Source: Adiantum capillus-veneris
Lineage: Eukaryota; Streptophyta; Polypodiopsida; Polypodiales; Pteridaceae
Direction of reading: 5' to 3'
DNA length: 64,000 bases
Assembly: GCA_014529385.2 (NCBI GenBank)
Contig: CM043959.1
Span: 10,010,809-10,074,808, forward strand
Part shown: positions 57,401 through 64,000 of the stretch, piece by piece
How the letters are laid out: each line of letters begins with the position of its first letter
Numbering within the stretch: position 1 is the first letter of the stretch
Notes under the pieces: generated by a model
The model's input: only the letters and a program-made list of their open reading frames with translations
What the model was told of the DNA's origin: nothing
Databases searched by the model: none
Program-made: the position numbers and the translations under genes

Positions 57401-57826
57401 AAGCATTCAGAAATTCTGAAGACGGGAAAAGTTGCTAAACTTTCACCACGCTATTGTGGACCGTTTACCATTCTCAAACGTATAGGTCAAGTGGCCTATA
57501 AGTTAGCTCTTCCAGAGCACTCACGAGTTCATCATGTTTTCCATGTTAGTCGTTTACGAAAACAGCTAGGAAAGAATGATAATGTCATTGACACAGGTGT
57601 GTTGGTTGACCTTATCGAACCGCCAAGCATTCCTCATGAGCCCGAAAATATTTTGGATTCTCATGAGGTTCGCACCAGACATCATGTTAGACGACAGGTG
57701 TTGGTAAAATGGCTAGATAGACCCGAAGAAGGTTCTACATGGGAGAATGTCTCCGCACTTAAGAAACATTTTCCTACGTTCGTTTTCAATGACGAAAACG
57801 ATTCTCCAAGGGGGGGGGGGGGTTAA
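54445..57826 (+). pseudogene. Ty3 pol: RT, RNase H, integrase, chromodomain-like tail, four stops
   Basis: One frame throughout, broken by TAG 55268, TAG 55592, TGA 56021 and TGA 57350. Seen in order: RT ([51 protein letters not shown]); RNase H (FVVETDASDKAIGAVLL); integrase H2C2 zinc region (HPGIRTTYTLIRRQFYW, with one Cys of the C-x2-C changed to Tyr) and core (SMDFVVGLP, SDRDRKF, GQTERVNQ); a GPY-type segment (YCGPFTIL, HVSRLRKQL). A chromodomain-like tail (VLVKWLDRPEEGSTWE) ends at about 57790. A short Asn/Ser-rich direct repeat ([10 protein letters not shown]) lies near 54.65 kb. Confidence 0.88.
57810..57822 (+). promoter_or_regulatory. Polypurine tract (13 G)
   Basis: CCAA followed by a run of 13 G and TTAA just before the right LTR. 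A homopolymer G tract is an unusual form of the plus-strand primer, and its length may be unstable. Confidence 0.7.
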
Positions 57827-57949
57827 TGTAAGGACATGGGTCCTATGGGCAAGGCCACAGGCATGGCCGGACAGTGTGTACGCTAGGGGGAGGCTATAAG
57901 ATACCACGGTTGGGTGGAGACTAGCACACGCATTACCACCACCCTTTCA
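57827..57949 (+). repeat. Right LTR (123 bp)
   Basis: Begins TGTAAGGACATGG and ends CCCTTTCA, so it keeps the canonical TG…CA ends. It pairs with 52022-52144. Confidence 0.88.
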
Positions 57950-58656
57950 TGCCCCCTCCTCTCCCCAAAGTCCATGAGCCCTCACAAGCAAGGCCAAGAA
58001 GCTCCATTAACTTCTTTGATACACTCTTAGGGTGTACCCACTCCCCCCCTTATACCCTCCAATTTTCATTTTCTCCCCCCCATGTGGGGTTATTCCATTG
58101 GCGCTTGGAACCATCCTCTCACCTCCCCAATTGAGCCAATAAATTTCCTGTTTTTCTCCCCACACCAAGCAATCTTGGCGGAGGCGTGGCGGGTAACTCC
58201 GAGCACCGAATGCAACGTTGTAAAGCCCAACTCGGAGCTTATCACTTCGGCTATTTCCAAAAATTCTCAGCCACATTTTTTCTAATTAAATCCATCAAAT
58301 CAGCCTACTTTCCTTTCCTCGCATGCATCCGCATCCACTTTCTACATAGGGTACCACCCACCTCCAATGCATGTAACTCATGATGTATGAGTCCGATTCA
58401 CCGGCTATCAAGCACGAGTGAAAGCACTTATTAAAAACCACCTTTTAGAAGTTTGACCAACCCAAAACTCTTGCAAATGACAAGGAAGAACCAAGCCTTT
58501 ATACATAAACTCTACAAGAGCACTCCTAAAACTCAAAGCATTATGTACATCTATGTACTCGGGACTAGTGAGCAAGGCTTTTAGCATGGATTAACAACCT
58601 CATTTCCACCCAAAAAATGCCTGACATAGCTTGCCAACCCCCCCTTGCCTGCTTAG
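57950..58656. other. No gene recognised
   Basis: C-rich then mixed sequence between the right LTR and the minus-strand retroelement fragment. Near 58640 the minus strand has an A/G-rich AAGGGGGGG run that could be the polypurine tract of that element, but no LTR could be matched after it. Confidence 0.4.
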
Positions 58657-59274
58657 TCATTCATGACAAGCAAAGGTCCCTAGGATGAATAACTGCTGTA
58701 TTTCATTCCGAGAAACCTCATCCACATTTTCAGATGTTTCTGCATTGTCTCCTTCTATTAATAGAATTTCATCAGTCACAATTGTCATCAAACTTGCCAG
58801 ATACTTCTTAAATATATAACCATTAACACGGTATTTATGCTCGGCACCATTTAAGTTTGCCAATTGATATGTGCCATTTTCAAATTTGTTTAAAACAGTA
58901 AAAGGACCTTCCCACTTAATCTGAAACATTTTCTGGAAAGTATTGTCCACTTTACTATTGTACCGTAACACAAGATCACCCTTTTCAATTCCTTTATCCT
59001 TGACGCATTCATTGGCCTTCATCTGAACCTTCTTTGACACTTCTTCATAATGACTCAAGGCCAAAATTCTGTCTAACTACAAGCATTGTAAATCCAACAA
59101 CCTTTTCTGCCAAGCATCTTACTGCTCTTCACCTTCCAATGACAACCACTTAAGTACAGGGATTTCCACTTCAATAGGCAATAAATCTTCCTTGCCATAA
59201 ATCAAGTGATAAGGTGAAAAACTTGTGCTTGTTTTGATAGCGGTTCTATAAGCCCATAGTGCACAAGGCAACTT
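58657..59274 (-). pseudogene. Ty3-type integrase C-terminus (GPY/F-like), broken
   Basis: Minus-strand frame with KGDLVLRYNSKVDNTF, WEGPFTVLNKFENGTYQL and KYRVNGY, the classic post-integrase GPY/F segment of non-chromoviral Ty3 elements. It ends at TGA near 58657. The stretch 59065-59274 continues the integrase (LPCALWAYRTAIKTS type) but contains stops. Confidence 0.75.
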
Positions 59275-60150
59275 TTAATCCCAAGTCTTCCCATGTGTCT
59301 GAGTCATTTTTGTCAAGATAATCACTAACTCTCCATTGAATCTCTCATTAAGACCATTGCATTGTGGATAATAAGGAGAACTGTACCTATGTTGTATATT
59401 AAGATTTCCACAAAGGAAATCAAACAACTCTCCTCTAAATCCTGGTCCCCGATTAGAAAGTAGTTCCAAAGGCACACCAAACTTGCAGCATATATCTTCG
59501 TACACAAACTTCCCCATTTCTTTACTGGTAATCTGTTTGACAGCCTTAGCTTCTGCCCAACGTGACAAATAATCCATTGTTGTCAGAATGTAAGAATTTT
59601 TTTTACCAGTCATGGGTAAGGGTCCAATAGCATCAAGAACCCATTTTTCAAATACATCAAAAGCTAAAATCGTCTTTCGCAATTCAGGATTCAAAATTCT
59701 CTTCCGCATCTTCTGGCAAGACAAACAAGACTTGCACCAATGGTTCACACCCCACTGGACACTCGGCCACACATAGCCTTCCTGTAAAATCTTATGTAAC
59801 ATAATTTTCAAGGCAAAATGTCCTCCACAGGATCTTTCATGGTTCTCTTCCAAAATCCTATAGATTTCTTCTTTCCAGGGCACACATTGCAATGTCAAAT
59901 CACTTCCTTTCATGTAAAGCACATCATCAAGCATTTTGTACTTTTTGACTCTTCTCATAAAAGCATACTTTTTGGATGATGGCTCTTGTGACTCATTCTC
60001 CTCTTGTGAAATCATAGCTGTATCATGACTAGCATTACGTCGTTCTTGACATTGAGTGAATTCAATTAAAGGCATGCAAGCTTGGTCGAGATCGAGACCA
60101 TATTTATTAGAAATAATGGTAACAATGTTATCATAAGAAGAGTCCTTCAC
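59275..60150 (-). pseudogene. In-frame chimera: Copia-type gag tail fused to Ty3-type integrase
   Basis: One minus-strand ORF of 291 codons, continuous with the gag-like stretch upstream. Residues 1-45 (SSYDNIVTIISNKYGLDLDQ) match the end of a Copia-type gag (UBN2/gag_2 family). From about residue 63 it is a Ty3-type integrase: KYKMLDDVLYMKG, zinc region ENHERSCGGHF…HWCKSCLSCQ, core LDAIGPLP, LLSNRGPGF and YYPQCNGLNERFNGEL. The second catalytic Asp is Asn (SNRGPGF instead of SDRGPGF), so the integrase should be inactive. Protease, RT and RNase H are absent. Confidence 0.75.
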
Positions 60151-60596
60151 GGTGTCAAGGAGAAGTGTAATCAGTTGTTTTCGTGGAACAGAATCACCGA
60201 TAGCAATAAGTTAATTAATAATGGATTTGACAGACTTAATATGTCCCGTCATGGTAGTACCAACTTCATATTGTAATTGTTAAACAAACCTCTCAAATAA
60301 AGTATTTATGTAATAGATTTCTTTTGAAAGTTTGCAATAAGGTACTTCCATACGTCATGGAAAGTAGGTAGTTCATACACATCAAGCAAAAGGAAATCAG
60401 TAAGATCAGAAAGAATATACCAACGAGCTGCTTTATCACGTCGTTGCCAATCCGTATACACAACATGCCAATCGTCAAATATAGGTCCTTCAGTGATAAG
60501 CACGTTGTTATGATCCGTATCAACAGGTTGAGACGGGCATGCAAAATTTCCAAGTATACTATAAGAGAGTTCATCACCTTTGAGAATTAACAACAT
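60151..60596 (-). pseudogene. Copia-type gag N-terminal part, frame-broken
   Basis: The minus-strand frame from 60596 reads FDDWHVVYTDWQRRDKAARW and FHDVWKYLIANFQKK, typical of the first half of Copia-type gag (W-x-x-R-D…A…W…L). Then, in another frame, VKSIINELIAIGDSVPRKQ leads into the chimera ORF. At least one frameshift lies near 60290. Confidence 0.6.
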
Positions 60597-61431
60597 CTTT
60601 GCTTTTCAACTTGGAAATCCTTGGCCTTGGAAAGGAGGAACAAAACATTGGCCAGAAGGAAAATTGTTGACGAGAATATTCATAGCCATATCTTGTTGTG
60701 AGAAGAACGTATCAGATAAGATCACAGAATTTGCACACTATATATGGTGAAGGCTGCAATTGAGGATGAGAGAAATATGACGATTGTGTTGTATCAATTC
60801 AATAAACATCAAAATATGTGAGCGAAGTCATTTAAACAGGCAGGGAAAAGGAGACGTTAATAATAAAAGAGTCCTCAAAATAGAGTGCCTTGAGACTCAA
60901 GATTGATGGTTGCAATATGAATAGCAAAAAGCTAAATTTGCTCGAACATGTTGATGCCAAAATTAGAAAAACGATCACGGACGCTTCACGAAGACGCATG
61001 AGGACGAAACCTATGGTAAGCTCGATTGTAGTAAAGACAACATAACTTTCTGCTGCAAACTTCGATTTATGTAAACCTAGAACTCAAATCGAAGAGCTCG
61101 AGGAGACGAACAAGTTTTGGATGAATATTTCCATTGCGCTGTGCTCCATTGCGCTTTTCATGTTTCTCCAAATTTTGAGCAGAAATTAAGATGAAGTTCA
61201 AGGTGTCAAAAGACAAATCAACAAGAAAACGTAATCAATGATTCATTATATAGATTAGCAATAAGCACCACATAAAACCCTAATTATATTCTTCTTAACA
61301 TAAAACAATCACAATTAACAAGAATCAATCCTAAAAAATAAGATTTATAGCAATTCTGAATCTTACATGCTAATCGCATACACATACTATATTTTATCAC
61401 CATGAATTGAATCGTCACGTGATCGTTACCA
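60597..61431. other. Leader of the minus-strand Copia-like element, no gene
   Basis: Between the gag start (minus strand, 60596) and the primer site at 61432. AT-rich, stops in all frames. It fits the untranslated leader of the element. Confidence 0.45.
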
Positions 61432-61442
61432 CTGTGATACCA
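61432..61442 (-). promoter_or_regulatory. Probable primer-binding site (minus-strand element)
   Basis: The minus strand reads TGGTATCACAG, close to the tRNA-iMet site TGGTATCAGAG. It is preceded by a CA-ended sequence (CATCTCAACA), the expected 5' LTR end, in the same orientation as the gag-integrase fragment. Confidence 0.55.
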
Positions 61443-64000
61443 TGTTGAGATGTAGAGAGAAAGAGAGAGACGAGACAAGAGACACACCATGTACGCTCTC
61501 AAAGACTGATTCATATTGAGGACAAGATACGAATATATAGGTGAGATCAAGTTGAGTAGAGTGAGCCATATATAGCTCCAACCAAGATATCAATCATAAA
61601 TACTGCAGACAAAGTCAAAAAGTGTGCGGAGCATGAGGAGGAGGATTAAGTCAAAGAGCATGAGCAAGAGACTGCAAAGCATCATTTGAGCATCATTAGG
61701 TGAGCACCAAGGGAGAACGGGAGAATCTACGGAGAATTCGGGAAGCAGCTTACTGTTTGAGAGCCTTGAAAGCTCGAAGGCTTCAAACGAGTAAAATCAA
61801 GCTCACAATCAAGTTAGCAAAAACTAGCGTTGGCTATTTGGAGCTTCTAGCAGTGTGTGTGAGCTCGAGCAAGGAGAGAAGGGAGATTTGAGCAGGGAAC
61901 GACCTTGGAAATTGGGAGGAGCTATGTGTGTTGAACGCATGCACATGCACACAAACAAGGTCATTGAGAGACACTAGTAGCAAAAAATAAAAATTAAACA
62001 AAATTCTCTTTAAGAGTGTATTCACACAAAGACTCATCGACAAGAGATAGAGAGCCAACATCGGTATGAAAGAGAAAAGGAAGATAGAAAGAGAAAGAGA
62101 GAGTTCTCTTGGTTGTGGAAAGGAGAGCGGATACATACGCTCTGGGCATGTGTGCACACACACATACAGACATCATGTGCGAGCCTCAGCGAGTAAGCCC
62201 GGGCATCGCCCGACATTGGTCCAACATAGACGATTCTTTAGTTTTGGAACTCTTTTCGGCTTTCTGAAACTCAGTATCGGCTCAGTAGCAGCTTTGACAT
62301 CGATTTAGGTGGCTACTATGTCTAGCATACTTCCATCCGGTGGCAAAAGTTGGCATTGAGAATATTTCCACGGTTTTGACAAAGTGAGATTGAGAGAGAG
62401 TAGTTGGGCTCTCCTCTAGTGTAGCTTCGCTAGCGACTCCCCTCCTGCAGCCATTTTGGAGCAGATTTTCTCCGATGGACATTCCCCTGTATCTCGGCCT
62501 CGATTAAGTGATTTTGGCGTTGACAACTCCCAATTTCCAACTTTGGTGACACACATTAGATACATTGCAGCTTTGACGGTCCATTCCAGAGTAGTTTTTC
62601 TTGCTATTGTGGCTCTTGAATGATGATTTTGATCACAGGTAGCTAGTCGTGCTTTGCACTTGGTTTCTGGCCGATGTACTTATTGACCGATGATATAGTG
62701 TGTGTAAGTTTCCCAATGTTTGCTCATAGGTTGCGCTTTCTTGCAATGAAGACTATGTATGAATATGTGGGCGGTTATGTGCAGCCTTATGCTATGTATG
62801 CAATTTTCAGATACACCTTGAGCTAGGTTTAGCTCACAAGTGTACAATGTTTCTGGATAGATACAGGTCCATAGAGCCACTTTTTCAGGAGTGAGCTAGT
62901 TTGTCAGGTTTTTGGCAATGCATGTATACCATTTGTGGATATGTTATGCAGTATTGGTGACATTTTCTAAGTTTTCACTCAGTTTTCAGGGGAAACTCTA
63001 CCATATTCTCACCATGTTTTATGCATATTTACAGTATGCTCTATGATGGTCTAGTGATCAAGTTTAACTCCCACTTTGAAAGGTTTTGTTAGCTTGGATA
63101 CAGTTTAGTGTTCTTGTACCCACTCTTGCAGGAGTGAGGATTGCATATTTGTGCGTAGATACAAGCATATAGTTACAACTTTCACAAGGTTTTTGTAGTT
63201 TTTTCTAGCCAGATTCTCTTATTGAATGCGTTTTGAGCTAGTTTTCTCTCTATTTGCGTATATGGTTATGCGCTTTATGCTCAGTTCAATTGTTTGTCCC
63301 AGATTCTATGCTTGCAGACATAGCAGAGTGCGGAGCTGATTTTAAGCATATGTGAGCATCATTTTTTTTGCGTTTGATCATAAATATCATGATTGTGTAG
63401 TGGCCAAGTTATCTCGGACTTTGTTGCCAATTTTGGCATGGTTTATGGTAGAGATTGTACTTGAGTGTTTGATTGGTTTACAAGGGAGACTGTGCCAAAT
63501 TTCTCCTAGGATTTCTTGCCATAGTTTCTTGATATTCACTTACGATTGCAAAAATGTGTGATAGTTTAGAGTCTACAATGATGAGTCGTGAGAGACAATG
63601 GTCTCGTAGTTGCTGATACATGCGATGTTGCAATTGTGGTCACACAAGGCATATTAGGTGTAATCATTGTTTCAGATGTACAACAGTGGATATCTATGCG
63701 TGGTGAAGATGAGTTTTTGACTTATGCTCGAGCGGTGGTTTCATATGCTAGTGATGGTGATGTCACGTTTGCCTTTAGCGTTCATCCTAAATTACATTTC
63801 TTTGAGAGGTGATACTTCTCCACATTAATTGCTATTCGGAGTTTAACATTGTAGGTGGAGGAGATATTTGCTTATCATTTTCCATTGGTACATCATATAC
63901 GCTACAACATGTACGCTATGTTTCTTAGCTAAGACAGAGCTTGATCTCAGTGAGACAGCTAGGAGACTTTGGTTATCAGACACTGCTTAGAGAACAATCT
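61443..64000. other. Possible LTR start, then sequence with no gene recognised
   Basis: From 61443 the plus strand TGTTGAGATGTAGAGAG may be the inner end of the minus-strand element's LTR; its outer end is not found. 61700-62200 is GA/CA-rich. 62200-64000 is of mixed composition with short open frames (for example 63588-63812, 74 codons) lacking family features. Confidence 0.4.

Larger units (their letters stand above)
52022..57949 (+). mobile_element. Ty3-type LTR retrotransposon (chromovirus), nearly complete, decayed
   Basis: Bounded by two 123-bp LTRs (95% identical by eye). A tRNA-iMet-type primer site follows the left LTR and a G-rich polypurine tract precedes the right one. The order gag, protease, RT, RNase H, integrase, chromodomain-like tail defines the chromovirus branch of Ty3. 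Five premature stops and one frameshift inactivate it. Candidate 5-bp flanks (CGCCT left, TGCCC right) share only three bases, so no clean target duplication is visible. Confidence 0.9.

Overview
The window looks like repeat-rich nuclear DNA of a land plant with a large genome. The signs are GT-AG introns, a degenerate plant-type CACTA (En/Spm) element, a plant chromovirus, a Copia-type gag and very long repeat-filled introns. A fern or lycophyte is my guess from the overall texture; no host housekeeping gene fixes the lineage. Almost everything recognisable is mobile DNA or cargo of mobile DNA.

The central feature is a candidate giant DNA transposon of about 35.9 kb (6001-41908). It has 16-bp perfect terminal inverted repeats (AAGACCATATTAGGTA and its complement), is flanked by a 4-bp direct repeat ACAT, and sits inside the reverse transcriptase ORF of a LINE. 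The first half of the LINE RT (4508-6000) and the second half with the YADD box (41909-42684) come back into one reading frame when the insert and one ACAT are removed. This fixes both ends to the base.

From left to right the giant element holds: (i) a frame-shifted minus-strand gene (6.45-9.45 kb) with RNase H-like transposase motifs; (ii) a tandemly duplicated 2.4-kb repeat block (9.9-14.65 kb); (iii) a microsatellite and 90-bp repeat zone (14.8-15.7 kb) and four 20-bp units with E2F-like GGCGGGA cores (16.36 kb); (iv) 9 kb of minisatellite built on TTGGACAAGTGGTGGACC, including an 867-bp higher-order repeat (16.7-25.4 kb); (v) a gene block (25.6-33.4 kb) with two joined exons encoding a DGQH (ParB-like) protein, then a SET-domain exon, then an FCP1-like HAD phosphatase exon; (vi) the same minisatellite mostly in reverse orientation (34.2-38.0 kb); (vii) a second FCP1-like exon (38.4-39.2 kb); (viii) more reversed minisatellite up to the right end.

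The SET exon and both FCP1-like exons follow an acceptor site and begin with the last two bases of a codon. The only good donor upstream, at the end of the DGQH ORF, leaves exactly one base. All three could therefore be alternative last exons of one gene: a shared N-terminal DGQH module joined to a histone-methyltransferase-like or a phosphatase-like C-terminus. This is the most novel reading of the window and is inference until transcripts are examined.

Outside the giant element: a degenerate transposase-like gene (0.1-1.0 kb), a third FCP1-like gene on the minus strand (1.5-2.5 kb), the 3' tail of the LINE ending in a TATC/CT microsatellite (43.3 kb), a CACTA remnant with one identifiable end (43.4-46.3 kb), a nearly complete Ty3 chromovirus with unusually short 123-bp LTRs (52.0-57.95 kb), and a minus-strand chimera of a Copia-type gag fused in frame to a Ty3-type integrase (58.66-60.6 kb). 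The stretches 46.3-52.0 kb and 60.6-64.0 kb hold little that I can name.
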